Shown: one piece after another, positions 25,183 to 35,373 of the stretch
Layout of the letters: every line of letters begins with the position of its first letter
Position numbering within the stretch: position 1 is the first letter of the stretch
Assembly: GCA_022072505.1 (NCBI GenBank)
Contig: JAJVHU010000041.1
Location: 6,474-58,296 of the forward strand
Source of the DNA: Phycisphaerae bacterium
Lineage (GTDB): Bacteria; Planctomycetota; Phycisphaerae; UBA1845
DNA length: 51,823 bases
Reading direction: 5' to 3'
Notes under the pieces: model-generated
Database searches by the model: none
What the model was told of the DNA's origin: nothing
The model's input: only the letters and a program-made list of their open reading frames with translations
Position numbers and translations under genes: made by a program

Positions 25183-26625
25183 TTATCCGAGCAGCGCCAG
25201 CACGTTTTGCGGCGCGGCGTTGGCGAGTTGCAACGCCGCCGTGGCCGCGTTCACAAGAATCTGGCTTCGCGTCAGGTTGCTTGTCTCCTGAGCGAAGTCC
25301 GCGTCACGGATCGCGCTTTCGGCCGCGGCGATGTTCTCGAACGCCACGCCCAGCGAGTTCACCGTCGTCTGAAGCGTGTTGCGCTGGAACGCGCCGATCC
25401 GTCCCCGCAGCGACGATATCTGCTCGATCGCCGACCGCACGACGCGCTGACTCTGGGCGAAGTTCCCCGAGGTCAGGCTGTTCGACTGCCCTGTCGCCAG
25501 CGACGAAATGTACCCGATCGTCGCCGATCCGTTCCCGAGGTTCGCGGTCGACACCTCGTAAAGCCCGATCGACTCCTGTCCCGAAAGCCCCAGGTCCGGC
25601 GAGATGGCGAACTTCGCCCCGCCGCCGGTGATCTGGAAACTCGTCGTCCCGCCCGCGACGCCGGCGAACGCCGCGTCCAGCGTCACGTCCAGCGAGATCG
25701 TCCCCGACCGGACCTGAAGCTCCAGCCCGTCCACGATCGCGGCCGTGCCGTTGACGGTCATCGTGCCGTCCACCCCGTACCGCTTGGTGGTGGTGGCGCC
25801 GTGAATGTCGAAGTCCGCCTGCGCGTTGGAGTCGATGCGTTCAACCGACACGAAGGCGCTGTCGCCGTAACCGGTGCTGGAGAAGACGACGGCCTGCCCC
25901 GACACCACCGCCGACACCCCCGTCAACTGCGTCACCGCGTTGATCGCGTCGCGAACCGTCGCCGCCGACGACCCCGACACGAAGCTGAAAATCTCGGTCC
26001 CGTAATTGCCGCGCACCTGGATCGTCACGTCGTCGCCGAGCGTGCCGCCCGTTCCGTCGCCGATGGCGCTGACGTAGGCGAACTCGGAAGGCGTGACCAC
26101 GTTGATCACCACGTTGGAGTACGAGCCTTCGGGAACCCGCGCGGAATTGACCCGCAGGTTGTCGATGTTGGTCGTGCTCACGCCCGACGTGGTGTAGTCG
26201 AACGCCCCGTTGAGCAGCTTCTTCGTCCCGAAGGACGACTGCTCGGAGATGCGGTTGATCGACTGAAGGATCGCGTCGAGCTGAAGCTGGTTCGCGGCGA
26301 CCTCTTCGTCGCTGAGACCCCCTTCGTTCGCCGACTTGTCCAGCAGCGACTCGATCTCCAGGAGCAGCGAGTTGATCTCCTGAAGTCCGCCTTCCGCCAC
26401 CGCCATGATGCTGTCGGCGCGGTTCGCGTTGTCGATCGCCGCGGTGATCGCCACCTTCGACGCACGCAGCGTCTCGGACGCAATCAATCCCGCGGGATCG
26501 TCCTTGCCGGAGTTGATCCGCAACCCCGTGCTCAGCCGGGTCAACGCCCGGTTGAGCGTGTTCTGGTTCCCGGACAGGACGCGGGTGGCGAGGATCGACT
26601 GAACGTTCGTGTTAATGCGACTCAT
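25183..26625 (-). CDS. fliC: Flagellin
   Basis: The filament protein, 480 residues. The N-terminal D0/D1 part (SRINTNVQSILATRVLSGNQ, LSTGLRINSGKDDPAGL) and the C-terminal part (IGAFQRNTLQTTVNSL, AESAIRDADFAQETSNLTR, ending LANAAPQNVLALLG) are typical. The central 250 residues are a variable surface domain. The ATG at 26625 starts the conserved sequence; the frame upstream is not conserved. GGGAGG lies 13 bases upstream. It shows that this organism can be motile, though no other flagellar gene is in the window. Confidence 0.95.
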   Translation of the reverse strand: MSRINTNVQSILATRVLSGNQNTLNRALTRLSTGLRINSGKDDPAGLIASETLRASKVAITAAIDNANRADSIMAVAEGGLQEINSLLLEIESLLDKSANEGGLSDEEVAANQLQLDAILQSINRISEQSSFGTKKLLNGAFDYTTSGVSTTNIDNLRVNSARVPEGSYSNVVINVVTPSEFAYVSAIGDGTGGTLGDDVTIQVRGNYGTEIFSFVSGSSAATVRDAINAVTQLTGVSAVVSGQAVVFSSTGYGDSAFVSVERIDSNAQADFDIHGATTTKRYGVDGTMTVNGTAAIVDGLELQVRSGTISLDVTLDAAFAGVAGGTTSFQITGGGAKFAISPDLGLSGQESIGLYEVSTANLGNGSATIGYISSLATGQSNSLTSGNFAQSQRVVRSAIEQISSLRGRIGAFQRNTLQTTVNSLGVAFENIAAAESAIRDADFAQETSNLTRSQILVNAATAALQLANAAPQNVLALLG

Positions 26626-26665
26626 CGGTATTCGTGCCTCCCAAGGGCTCGTGAAGTCAATGCAC

Positions 26666-26693
26666 GCATCGACCCGTCGATAACCTCGCTTTA
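26666..26693 (-). promoter_or_regulatory. Possible sigma-28 promoter of flagellin
   Basis: On the minus strand TAAA is followed 16 bases later by GTCGATGC, similar to the flagellar sigma-28 consensus TAAA-N15-GCCGATAA (five of eight in the -10 part), 41 bases before the flagellin ATG. The rest of the gene-free stretch 26626-26960 shows only GC-rich sequence. Confidence 0.4.
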
Positions 26694-26960
26694 GTATCCG
26701 TGCGACGGGGGAAGACACCCGTCTGACCTTCAACCTTCACGTCGTTTTCAGGTCGCCGGGCGTTCGTTGCCGCGGGCGTGTCCCGCCCGGTTCGCGCCGG
26801 GGTATTACCGGACAGCGCCCCCCCGATGCCCGATAAGGCGGAGGCGTCCCCCGAGACCGTCGCGCGCATGCCTCGAAGAAATCGACCGCTATCGGACGCG
26901 GACAGACCCCGGTCACAGGGGAAAACCCGGAAAAGCCGAGGCCGGCCGGGCGCCGGAAAG

Positions 26961-27995
26961 TTAAACGGCGGCGGGGCTCGGTTGCCGCGAAAGCGCCTCG
27001 GCATGCGCCACGATCCACGACGCCTTGCGCTCGATCACCGGAAGGATCGCCCCCGCCGGGACATCGCCGAAACGCCCCGTCCGCGCCAGCGGCGCCACCG
27101 CCTCCGCGATCAACGCCTCCACCATCAGCGGCGGGATCGCGTTGCGCTCCCCCGCCTGAAACCGGATTCGGCTCTCGTAGCCCGCAAGGAAGGCCCCGAA
27201 ACGGTCCAGGTCCGGCTCATCAGGCCAGTCGCGGACGTCCTCCCCCCCGACCAGCGAGAATTGCAGCGCGCCGTTGGCCACGTCGATCACGCGCCGCGAG
27301 ACCCGCGCCGTGTCGTAGTCGATCACCGCCGCCACCCGCCCTTCGCGGAAGAGCATGTTTCCGGGGTGCCAGTCGCAGTGAATCACCGCCGCGGGAAACG
27401 TCGGCAATCCGCACGCCGCCGCGGAGCGCGACGCCGCGTCATACGCCCGATGCAACCGTTGCAGAATGCCCGCCGCCGCCCCTTCCGTCCCCGGGGTTCG
27501 CTCCCGGATCGAGTCAAACGCCCGCCGCACGACCGCGTTGTCGTGAAAATCCGCGCGAGGGACCGGTCCCCGCGATTCCAGCGACGCGGCGGCCGTGTGA
27601 AACTCCGCCAGCGTCTCCCCCGCGCTCCGCGCCTCGGTCGGCGTTGCCCGGTAGCGCTGCCCCACGACGAACTCGAACAATTCGTAAACGTGCTCGCCGA
27701 CGCGCAGAAACGTGCGGCCGCCGCTCCGCGTCGGGATGACCCCGGGCGCCGGAAACCCCGCACGCTTCAGATGCGCCTGAAGGGCGTGTGCAAAACGGAT
27801 CCGCTCCGGATCGCAATGCGCCGCGTCACGACGCTTCAGGAGGAATTTCCCGCGCTCCGCGACGATCCCCGCCTTCGGACTCCGGCGGGAGCCTTTCGTC
27901 AGCGGCGTCAGGGACTCGATCACGCCGATATCATAATGACTGAGGGCGACGACCAGTTCCGCCGCGTCAAACGTACTGGTCTGATCGTGCGCCAA
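26961..27995 (-). CDS. Aminoglycoside phosphotransferase-like kinase
   Basis: A 344-residue APH-fold kinase. The family's catalytic loop is VIHCDWHPGNML and the metal site is VIDYDTA. The N-terminal lobe has KFLLKRR as candidate ATP-binding Lys. Homologs phosphorylate many small molecules (homoserine, choline, sugars); the substrate is not evident, and antibiotic resistance should not be assumed. A TTG at 27995 with CAGGGAA upstream is the best start; farther upstream the frame enters the TPR gene. The TPR gene ends 91 bases upstream, on the same strand. Confidence 0.8.
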   Translation of the reverse strand: MAHDQTSTFDAAELVVALSHYDIGVIESLTPLTKGSRRSPKAGIVAERGKFLLKRRDAAHCDPERIRFAHALQAHLKRAGFPAPGVIPTRSGGRTFLRVGEHVYELFEFVVGQRYRATPTEARSAGETLAEFHTAAASLESRGPVPRADFHDNAVVRRAFDSIRERTPGTEGAAAGILQRLHRAYDAASRSAAACGLPTFPAAVIHCDWHPGNMLFREGRVAAVIDYDTARVSRRVIDVANGALQFSLVGGEDVRDWPDEPDLDRFGAFLAGYESRIRFQAGERNAIPPLMVEALIAEAVAPLARTGRFGDVPAGAILPVIERKASWIVAHAEALSRQPSPAAV

Positions 27996-28086
27996 CGCCC
28001 GTTCCCTGTCCTGATCTTCCTTCCGCGCCGCAATGACTGATCGCGGAGGATGATAGGCGTCGTCAAGCCCTGGAGCAAAGCCTTCG

Positions 28087-31000
28087 CTACGCGCCGGCGC
28101 GCTTGAGGAGCGCCTCAAGTTCCGCCTGCGTCGCGGCATCCAGCGCCGCGGACTCCGTGTGCAGCGCCCCGGCCTGATTGAGATAACCCAGCGCCGCCTC
28201 CTTCTCCCCCAGCGCCAGCACAACGCGCGCCAGGTTCACCAGCGCCTTCGCCCACACCGGGCGGAACACCTGCGGCGCTTCGGCGACCCGCTCCTCCGCA
28301 ATCCGGTAGCACCGCTCGAAGTCGGCGCGCGCCCGCGCCAGTTGCCCCGACTTCTCCAGAATGTGCCCGCGCGTGTCGAGCACCTCGGGATCCAGCGCGT
28401 TTTCGCCCAACACCACCGCCCGATCCGCAAGCTGGAGCGCTTTCGCCAGGTCTCCCCCCTCGACGTACAACATCCACGCCGCGCCGTTCAGCGCCCGCAC
28501 CTGCTGATCCGGACGCCCCTGCCCCGACTCCAGCACCTTCTCATAAGCCCGCCGCGCCGCCGCGTGCTCGCCCTGAAGATACGCGGCCGTCGCCAGCCCC
28601 AGCCACCCCTCCGGCTCCTCAGGCCACGCATGTGTCACAAACTCGAACGCGCGCCGTGCCGTCGCCAGCGCCTCCGGGCGACCCGACGACGCCAGAAGCT
28701 GCGCGCCGCTCACGCAAATCACGCGGTCCGCGTCCTTACGCGCCATCTCCGCCCGAATCAGCGATGACAAACCCTCAAAATCCTCCGTCGACGCCAGCAG
28801 CCGCGTCCGCACCACCCGCAGGTCCGGCGATTCCGGCGCGGTCTTCGCCCCCTCGTCCAGCGCCGACCGTGCGTCATCATGACGACCGGCGATCCGCAGC
28901 AGATCCGCCAGCAGCGCCTGCGCTTTCGGAGACGCCGGCGCATGCGCGGCGCAATAGGCCTTCAATCCGGTGATCGCCTCCTCGATCCGGCCCGCGGTTT
29001 GCCGCGCCACCGCCAGCTTCAGATGCGCGTCCTCGTTCTTCGGGTCCGCCGCGATCAACTCCTCCAGCACCGCGAATGCGCCGTCGGAGAACCGGCCCGC
29101 CTGAATGTCCAGGTCCGCCAGGAACATCTTCGCCACCGCGTTCGACGGCTCGCGCTGACGCACCTCCTCCGCGATCTGCCGCGCGCGCACGAGATTGCCC
29201 GCGGATCGGTCGAGGTCCGCCTCCACCAGCAGCAACTCGGAACTCCGCGGAAACAACGCCTTCGCCTGCCGAAGCAGATCCCGCGCGCCCCCCGCGTCCG
29301 ATCGTTCCCGCGCGATCTGAATGCGCAGAAGATGCGCCTGAAGAATCCGAGGATGCGACGCCGTCAACTCCGCCAGAAGGCGCTCGGACTCCTGCCGCGA
29401 CGCCGAATCCGGACGGGAGTGCAGCACCGCCGCCTGCATCAGCCGAAGCAGCGGATCCTCCGTGTGTTTCGCCAGCAGTTCCTTGAGCCGCGCCTCACCC
29501 GTCGCCCGATGCTCCGGCGACGGCGAACCCAGAAGAATCTCAAGTCGCGCCTGCTCCAGCTTCAGATGATCCGGATAAGCCGCGATCGCCGCCTCCAGCG
29601 TCGAAAGCGCCTGATCGCGGTTTCCCGTCTCATCATAAAAACGCCCCAGCAGCAGCGCGCCCTCCGCCGGATTGTCCGGAAGCTCCGTCAGTTTCCGGAA
29701 ATCCGCCTCGGATTCCGCAAGGCGGCCGCGCCGGAAGTAATACGGCCCGCGCATCACAAACGCGGCGTAGCCCGGATGCGCCTCGACCTCGCGGTTCAAC
29801 ACCGCCTCCGCCTCGTCGAACCGCCCCTCCGCCTCCAGCATCGAGCTGCGCAGATACGTCGCCAGCGGAACGTGTCCGCCGGATTGCTCCGCTTCATCGA
29901 GCAGCGGCGCGATTTCCGCGTACCTCGATCCGTTGGAGAACTTCACCTTCGCCAGAAGCAGCAGCGCCTGAACGTTCCCCGGCTCTGCCGCGCGCAGCTC
30001 CTCCAGCGCCGCCACCGCCTCCGTCGGTTGATCCGAACGCAGCGCCACCTCGAGACGCGCTCCGGGCATCAACACCCCGCGCTGCTCGAAATCGTCAATC
30101 AGTTGCAGCGCCTCTTTGAACCGCATCTGCCCGTTGAGCAGACCGAGCAGCCGTTCCGCCACCTCCACCACCCCCGGATACACCACCAGAACCCGCCGGT
30201 ACGTCTCCTCCTCGCGCACCGCGTCCTTGCGCCCCCGGTACAGATCCGCCAGCATCAGACATGCATCCACCCGCGACGGATCCAGCGTCATCGCCTGCGA
30301 CAGCAAGGTCTCAACCTGAGGCAGGTTCGCCGGAGGCGCCGTCTCGGGCGTCGAAGCCCGCAGCATGAGTCGGGCCAGGTACACCCGCCAATGCACCCCC
30401 TCCGATTCTGACTCGATCGCCTTCAACTCGTTGATCAATTCGTGGATCTGCTCGGTCGCAAACGCCGGAACCCCCTTCCGGTCCGACAGCGCCACGTCCA
30501 GCAGCGCGGAGCGGCAGACCGGATCCGTCGGGTCCGCCTTCCGCATCGCCTCAAGCTCCCCGACGCCCTCCTCCGCCTTCCCCGTCTCGATCAGGAACCG
30601 CGCCCGCATCAGGCGCGCGTCCCGAGCCGTGCCCGGGTCTTCCGCCGCCGCCACCGCGCGATCCAACGCCGCCCGGGCGTCGTCTGCACGCTGGCCGCGC
30701 ATGCAGGCCTCCGCCAGGAACATCCACCGTCGCGCATGCTTTGGCGCGTCCTCCGCCGCCGCTCGCGCCGCGTCGATCGCCGTATCCGACCGCCCGGCGC
30801 GTTCCAGCAACCCCACCAGCCCCCCCAGAATCAGATCCTTCGGATCCTCAAGGCTCAGGTTCGCCCGCAACAGCGCCTCGGCTTCAGCCGCCCGCCCCGA
30901 CTTCTCCTCCAGAACCGCCGCAAGCAGGATCGCCTGCGCCGACCCGGCGACGTCGGAAGGCAACGATGACAACTGATTTCGCAACGCTTCAACCCGCGCC

Positions 31001-32598
31001 GGATCCCGTTGCGCCTGCTCCGGACGCAACTCGCTGATCGCCGCGCGCACGTGAATCAGCCTCGCCTCGTCCACGTGCCGCGCCGACCCCGCCAGCCGTT
31101 CCGCCGTCGCCCGCGCCCGTGCCCAGTCTCCCATCTCAAGTTGCGCCTGCCCCAGCAGCGCCAGTGCTTCCGCGTCATCCGGCGCCACGCGCAAATACCG
31201 CTCCAGGCACGCCGCCGCCCGCGCCGGCATGTTGATCCGACGGTACGCCAGCGCCTTCATCACCAGGATCCGCGGATCGATGTCCACCCGCTCCGGCAGC
31301 CGGATCACCCGGTACGGACTGTCCGTCCGGTTCGCCGCAAACGCCGCGATGCCCTCCGCCTTCGCCCAGATCGCCCGCTGCGTCTCCACGATCGGCGACG
31401 CCGGGTCGATCAGGTTCCGCAGCGCCTCCGCGCACCGCCACGCGTCCTCCCCGCGCTCCGCCGCCGCGTACATCTCCGTCAACGACGGCAGGTAGTCCCA
31501 CTCCCGCCCGACCACCCCCTTAAGACGCGCCTCCGCCGCCGCGGCGAGCTCCCCCGCCTGCGCCGCCGTCATCTGGCCCGCGCCGATCTTCCGCAGCGCC
31601 AACTTCGCCTCCGCCTTGAAGAGAAACAGCGCCCAGCTTTCATCATCCTCGCCGATATCGACGACCACCTCCGCCTCCACCGCCGACCGCCGCGCCCCGG
31701 CGTCCGCGGCCTGCGCCGCCCGGAGGTGCGCTTCCGCTTTCACCAGTTCCCCCAGGTCGCTCCACTCATCAAACATCCGCATGTGCAGCATCGGGTCCGC
31801 CGCACCCAGCGATTCCGCCCGCTCCAGGTCCGTCCGCGCGCCCGCGACGTCGCCGGCAACCCGCAACCGGAACCGCGCGCGGTAAGCATGCATCTTCGCC
31901 GATTCCGGGAACCGCGCGACGCCCGCGTCATAACGTTCCGCCGCCGCCGCAAGACCCTGCGCGGCGACCGTCGCCCCCCGCGCCTCCATCAAGCCCGCGA
32001 GAATGTACGCCTCCGGCGAGGCCTCCCCCGACCTTAGAATCCCCTCAAAGGTCTGCCGCGCCTCGTCATACTGACCGCTCTCCGTCTGCGCCCGCGCCAA
32101 CCACAGCAGCGCCCGAGAGTTCTCCGGATGCGCCGACGCCCACTGCTTCGCCCAATACAAAAGCTGATCGGGCGGCGCCTGTCCCCGCGCGTGCAGACGC
32201 ACCAGCGCGTCCAGATACGCCTCGTGCCCCTGCCGCAGCCGCAGAAGCTCCTGATACGCCCCCACCGCCTTGCGGAAGTGCTTCGCCTCGCGCGGACGCG
32301 CCAGCAGGTTCGCTCGCGCATACGCCTCCAACACCTCGATGTCCGTCGGGTTCCGCTCCAGGTAGTCCTGATATCGTTTCGACGCCGTGTCGAAATCGCC
32401 CGTTCCTTCCAGCCGTCGCGCCTCCGCCAGCGCCTCGACCGCCAGCGACCGATGACGCCACTTCCGCAACGAAACCGCTCCGACGCCCAGAACCCCTGCA
32501 AGAACCAGCAGAATCAGGATCAAGCTGAGGTTCACGCGGCCCGAGCGGCGCGATCGCGCCACGTCGCATGTCATGAATTTCGCACCTCGAATGTGCAT
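28087..32598 (-). CDS. Large membrane-anchored TPR protein
   Basis: A 1503-residue protein with one membrane segment near residues 22-44 (NLSLILILLVLAGVLGVGAV) and then tetratricopeptide repeats for almost its whole length, for example YDEARQTFEGILRSGEASPE and GDWARARATAERLAGSA. Most of the protein would lie outside the cytoplasm as a long binding solenoid. The start at 32598 has AGGAG eight bases upstream. Proteins of this build occur near PEP-CTERM/exosortase loci, and two proteins with such tails lie just upstream, so a role in that export system is plausible but unproven. Confidence 0.85.
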   Translation of the reverse strand: MHIRGAKFMTCDVARSRRSGRVNLSLILILLVLAGVLGVGAVSLRKWRHRSLAVEALAEARRLEGTGDFDTASKRYQDYLERNPTDIEVLEAYARANLLARPREAKHFRKAVGAYQELLRLRQGHEAYLDALVRLHARGQAPPDQLLYWAKQWASAHPENSRALLWLARAQTESGQYDEARQTFEGILRSGEASPEAYILAGLMEARGATVAAQGLAAAAERYDAGVARFPESAKMHAYRARFRLRVAGDVAGARTDLERAESLGAADPMLHMRMFDEWSDLGELVKAEAHLRAAQAADAGARRSAVEAEVVVDIGEDDESWALFLFKAEAKLALRKIGAGQMTAAQAGELAAAAEARLKGVVGREWDYLPSLTEMYAAAERGEDAWRCAEALRNLIDPASPIVETQRAIWAKAEGIAAFAANRTDSPYRVIRLPERVDIDPRILVMKALAYRRINMPARAAACLERYLRVAPDDAEALALLGQAQLEMGDWARARATAERLAGSARHVDEARLIHVRAAISELRPEQAQRDPARVEALRNQLSSLPSDVAGSAQAILLAAVLEEKSGRAAEAEALLRANLSLEDPKDLILGGLVGLLERAGRSDTAIDAARAAAEDAPKHARRWMFLAEACMRGQRADDARAALDRAVAAAEDPGTARDARLMRARFLIETGKAEEGVGELEAMRKADPTDPVCRSALLDVALSDRKGVPAFATEQIHELINELKAIESESEGVHWRVYLARLMLRASTPETAPPANLPQVETLLSQAMTLDPSRVDACLMLADLYRGRKDAVREEETYRRVLVVYPGVVEVAERLLGLLNGQMRFKEALQLIDDFEQRGVLMPGARLEVALRSDQPTEAVAALEELRAAEPGNVQALLLLAKVKFSNGSRYAEIAPLLDEAEQSGGHVPLATYLRSSMLEAEGRFDEAEAVLNREVEAHPGYAAFVMRGPYYFRRGRLAESEADFRKLTELPDNPAEGALLLGRFYDETGNRDQALSTLEAAIAAYPDHLKLEQARLEILLGSPSPEHRATGEARLKELLAKHTEDPLLRLMQAAVLHSRPDSASRQESERLLAELTASHPRILQAHLLRIQIARERSDAGGARDLLRQAKALFPRSSELLLVEADLDRSAGNLVRARQIAEEVRQREPSNAVAKMFLADLDIQAGRFSDGAFAVLEELIAADPKNEDAHLKLAVARQTAGRIEEAITGLKAYCAAHAPASPKAQALLADLLRIAGRHDDARSALDEGAKTAPESPDLRVVRTRLLASTEDFEGLSSLIRAEMARKDADRVICVSGAQLLASSGRPEALATARRAFEFVTHAWPEEPEGWLGLATAAYLQGEHAAARRAYEKVLESGQGRPDQQVRALNGAAWMLYVEGGDLAKALQLADRAVVLGENALDPEVLDTRGHILEKSGQLARARADFERCYRIAEERVAEAPQVFRPVWAKALVNLARVVLALGEKEAALGYLNQAGALHTESAALDAATQAELEALLKRAGA

Positions 32599-33005
32599 GT
32601 CGCTTACTCCTGCGGCGTACATCCTTGATCGAGCGTCGCGCCCCGCCGGCCCCGCGCGGCATTGTAACCGTGATCGCCGCCGGTCCCAGTTCCCGCCCCG
32701 CATGCCGCAACCCCTCGACAACGCGGACGACCCCGCAGCCGGCCGAACCCTGTCGCGCAAGGTCAGACGATGTGGACATCGACGAAAGTCACGGGGGGCC
32801 TTTTGAAGCGCCGCCGACGACGGTCTGCAATCCGGCGTCCGTCAGCGCCCGCGCGGGTTTCCTCCGCGGAAAACGGCACAAGCGTCTCGCGAGGCGTCCG
32901 ATGAGAAAGACATGACCGCGCGGATCCGACGGCGCGCCGGCCCCGGCGCCTTGGACCCGTCGTTCCCGCGGTTCAAGCAATGAGGTTTCGCCGTCGGCGA
33001 CGGTC
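32599..33005. other. Gene-free stretch between TPR and PEP-CTERM genes
   Basis: About 400 GC-rich bases. A short palindrome (CCGTCGCCGACGG on the minus strand, near 32990-33003) follows the PEP-CTERM gene and may help end transcription, but has no T-run. Nothing else was recognised. Confidence 0.35.
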
Positions 33006-33824
33006 TCAGCGATTCCGCAACCGCCGCAATCCGAAAAGACCCGCGAGCAGAAACGCCAGCGTCGCCGGTTCCGGCACGATCGCCAGCTTCACGTCCGCCG
33101 ACAGGGCGTTCCGGTCCGCGGCGAAAAAGGCGTCCAGATCATTGAACCCGAAGCCCGCGAAGTGAAACTCCCCCAGCGCTCCGAAGTCGAAGACCTCCCG
33201 GTCGGAAAGAAGCGTCACTCGTCCGCGCGAGCCGTCGCCGTCGGGCGCCGGCCCCGTGTCGGCGGGAACCCCTTGAAAAATCCAGTCCGATCCGCCTTCC
33301 GGACCCAGCAGCGAATCCCGGAACGCCTGCGTCGCCAGCGACCCGTCGAACTGGAAGATCGGCCCGATCAGCGACACCTCCGTGGTGTCCAGCGCGCCGA
33401 GAATCGACGGATCCGCCAATGTCGTCACCGTGTCCGTCGCCGCGAAGTCGCCGCGCAGACGGTATTGATTCGGACCGCCGCCGCGGATCACGTCGAGCGC
33501 GAGCAGCACGTCGAAGTTGGCGGCGTTGCCGATCTCCGCCACGTCGAGGATGACGTCATCGCCGCCGCCGAACCCGCCGTCGGCGCCGAGGTCGAGTTGT
33601 TGAAGGCTCAGGTGCGAGACCTCGCCCGGCAAGATGACGATGCGCCCGACGAGTTCGCCCTCGCCTGCGTTCGGATTGATCGCATCGTAGTTGAACAGGA
33701 GCGACGTCACGTCAAGGAAGACGCCCTCCCCGGCGCGCACCTGCGGCGCGGCGATCAGACTGCCAAGAACGAACACCCAGGCTCGCGCAGCGCGCGCGCC
33801 TGCCGACATAACAACGGACCTCAT
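33006..33824 (-). CDS. PEP-CTERM exported protein
   Basis: A 272-residue protein with a signal peptide (VFVLGSLIAAPQVRA) and a standard PEP-CTERM tail: VPEPATLAFLLAGLFG followed by LRRLRNR. Exosortase would recognise and cleave this tail during export to the surface or matrix. The body contains LQQLDLGADGGFGGGDDVIL and DVAEIGNAANFDV, shared with the next protein. The role is unknown. Confidence 0.88.
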   Translation of the reverse strand: MRSVVMSAGARAARAWVFVLGSLIAAPQVRAGEGVFLDVTSLLFNYDAINPNAGEGELVGRIVILPGEVSHLSLQQLDLGADGGFGGGDDVILDVAEIGNAANFDVLLALDVIRGGGPNQYRLRGDFAATDTVTTLADPSILGALDTTEVSLIGPIFQFDGSLATQAFRDSLLGPEGGSDWIFQGVPADTGPAPDGDGSRGRVTLLSDREVFDFGALGEFHFAGFGFNDLDAFFAADRNALSADVKLAIVPEPATLAFLLAGLFGLRRLRNR

Positions 33825-33945
33825 GGCGCCCTCTCTCTCCCAGGTGTTTACGCCAAGTCCTGGACTGAATTGTTTATCGGGATCGCGGCGGTCAACCCTC
33901 CGTCTCCCCCGGAGGTCAACCCGATAAACGCCCGCGAAACCCAGA

Positions 33946-33978
33946 AAGCCGCGGCCGGCGTCGAACCGACCGCGGCTT
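33946..33978 (-). terminator. Terminator-like hairpin
   Basis: AAGCCGCGG pairs with CCGCGGCTT (33946-33954 with 33970-33978), nine pairs, and on the minus strand is followed by a loose T-rich stretch. It lies about 70 bases beyond the upstream gene's stop at 34050. Confidence 0.5.
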
Positions 33979-34049
33979 CCTGCTTACATCATACCCGGGT
34001 TTCAGCCTCCGATCCACTCTCGGAGACCTGAATTCCCCATGAAAACCCC

Positions 34050-34841
34050 TTACGCCACCCGACGCCGCGCAATCCACGCACCGGCAAGTCCCAGCGACGC
34101 CAGCAGCACGGCGCCCGGAACCGGAACCACCGTCAGCTTCATGTCCGCCCCGCTGCTCGCCTGCTTGTTTGCGTCAAAGAACGCGTCCAGATCCGCGAAC
34201 TGGCCGACGAACTGGAAGTCCAGAAGGTTCCCGGACCGGTAAGAACCGCGACCGTCAGCAATGCTCACCGTGCCGTCCACGCCGTCCAGACCGCCGAACT
34301 GACCGTTGATGATGTCGTTCGTGTCCGCGGCAAGACCCGTGAACACCCACGAGTCGCCCTGGGACGGCTGAAGAATCCCGTCCGGGTTGCCCAGCGCGCC
34401 GCCGAACGAGAAGAACCCGCCGCCGATCGCCAACGAGTCGCTCTTGAAGTTGCCCACGATGACGTCGGGGGGCGAATTCACGTCGCCGATGCTCACCGAT
34501 CCGACGATCGAGTAGCTGTTCGCGCCGTGCTTGAACACGTCGCCCACGAACGAAACGCTGAACTGACCCGAGTCGCCGATCTCCGCCAGGTCCAGCAGCG
34601 TGTCGTCCCCGCCGCCGATCTCGCCGTTCGCCCCCAGATCCAGATGCTGAACCACAAGGTTCGAACTCACGATGTCGTGAATCTCGATCTGCCCGAAGCT
34701 GCCCGGTCCGCCGGCGCCCTTCGTGTACGTGAATTGCAGCGTGCTCGCGTCAATGAAGAACCCGACGCCCGCCTGCGCCGCCCCGGCGAACGCCAGCGAC
34801 GCCGCCGCCGCCCATAAGGCCAATATCCCTCTCCTCATCAT
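34050..34841 (-). CDS. Exported paralog with variant PEP-CTERM-like tail
   Basis: A 263-residue protein that shares its layout with the neighbour at 33006: signal peptide (ILALWAAAASLAFAGAAQA), FFIDASTLQFTY, LDLGANGEIGGGDDTLLDLA, DLDAFFDANKQ. The tail differs: VPVPGAVLLASLGLAGAW and an Arg-rich end. Such 'VP-x-P' tails occur in planctomycete exosortase substrates. ATG 34841 (next to another ATG) with GGAGTGGAGG upstream is chosen. The two genes probably arose by tandem duplication. Confidence 0.82.
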   Translation of the reverse strand: MMRRGILALWAAAASLAFAGAAQAGVGFFIDASTLQFTYTKGAGGPGSFGQIEIHDIVSSNLVVQHLDLGANGEIGGGDDTLLDLAEIGDSGQFSVSFVGDVFKHGANSYSIVGSVSIGDVNSPPDVIVGNFKSDSLAIGGGFFSFGGALGNPDGILQPSQGDSWVFTGLAADTNDIINGQFGGLDGVDGTVSIADGRGSYRSGNLLDFQFVGQFADLDAFFDANKQASSGADMKLTVVPVPGAVLLASLGLAGAWIARRRVA

Positions 34842-35373
34842 AAAAGTGCCTCCACTCCCGTTCACGGTCCGGGAGGGACCGCGATCGGACAACCTTCTTT
34901 CCCCAATCCTGGATGACCCGTTCCGCATTGCATTGCCGCAATGACATTTCGTCTGCGTCAATGAATGCAGGCCGGCCACTCCACTGCCCGCAGTGGATTT
35001 ATGACCCCCGATTTCAACACAAGTCGCCCGGATTCTATGAGTGAAAGACCGCGGCTACAAGCGATATCCGCGCATTCATAGCCTTATTTCGTGCATATGA
35101 GGACTTGCAAACCTCATGAATGTCGTAGTCCATGAAAAACATCAGCATGACGCCTGCAACGGCGTTTTTCTGGGGCGTCTTTTCTCAAAGTCCGAGAACT
35201 GGCGCGTTATTGGACGCCTATGTGTTGCCAGGACTGACCCATAAATTGCGCGAGGCGCGAGCAGAGGAGCCGACGCCAGGCCCAATGCCGCGGCGCGCGG
35301 CCTGATCGACGGCGCCAGTACCCCTCATGCGCCCCTCATATGCGATACTTGTCTGGATCCGACTTTGACGATC
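34842..35373. promoter_or_regulatory. Regulatory region with CCTCAT repeats and a palindrome
   Basis: Lies between divergent genes and is richer in A+T. CCTCAT(G/ATG) occurs at 35112, 35322 and 35332 and in reverse at 35094-35102 and over the start codon at 35374. CATTGC-C-GCAATG (34931-34943) is a perfect palindrome before the exported-protein gene. These are candidate operators. Confidence 0.45.
35149..35186 (+). terminator. Terminator-like hairpin with two alternative 3' arms
   Basis: GACGCC (35149-35154) can pair with GGCGTT (35161-35166, followed by T's) or with GGCGTC (35174-35179, followed by TTTTCTC). Confidence 0.45.

Noticed and set aside
25081..26694. Long open frame opposite the flagellin gene
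   Set aside because: Arg/His/Val-rich translation with no conserved motif; an antisense shadow of fliC in GC-rich DNA.
26961..27995. Aminoglycoside resistance gene
   Set aside because: The APH fold covers many kinases; nothing points to antibiotic substrates.
28879..30411. Long open frame opposite the TPR gene
   Set aside because: Composition is dominated by Arg, Gln and Pro; the TPR frame on the other strand explains the sequence.
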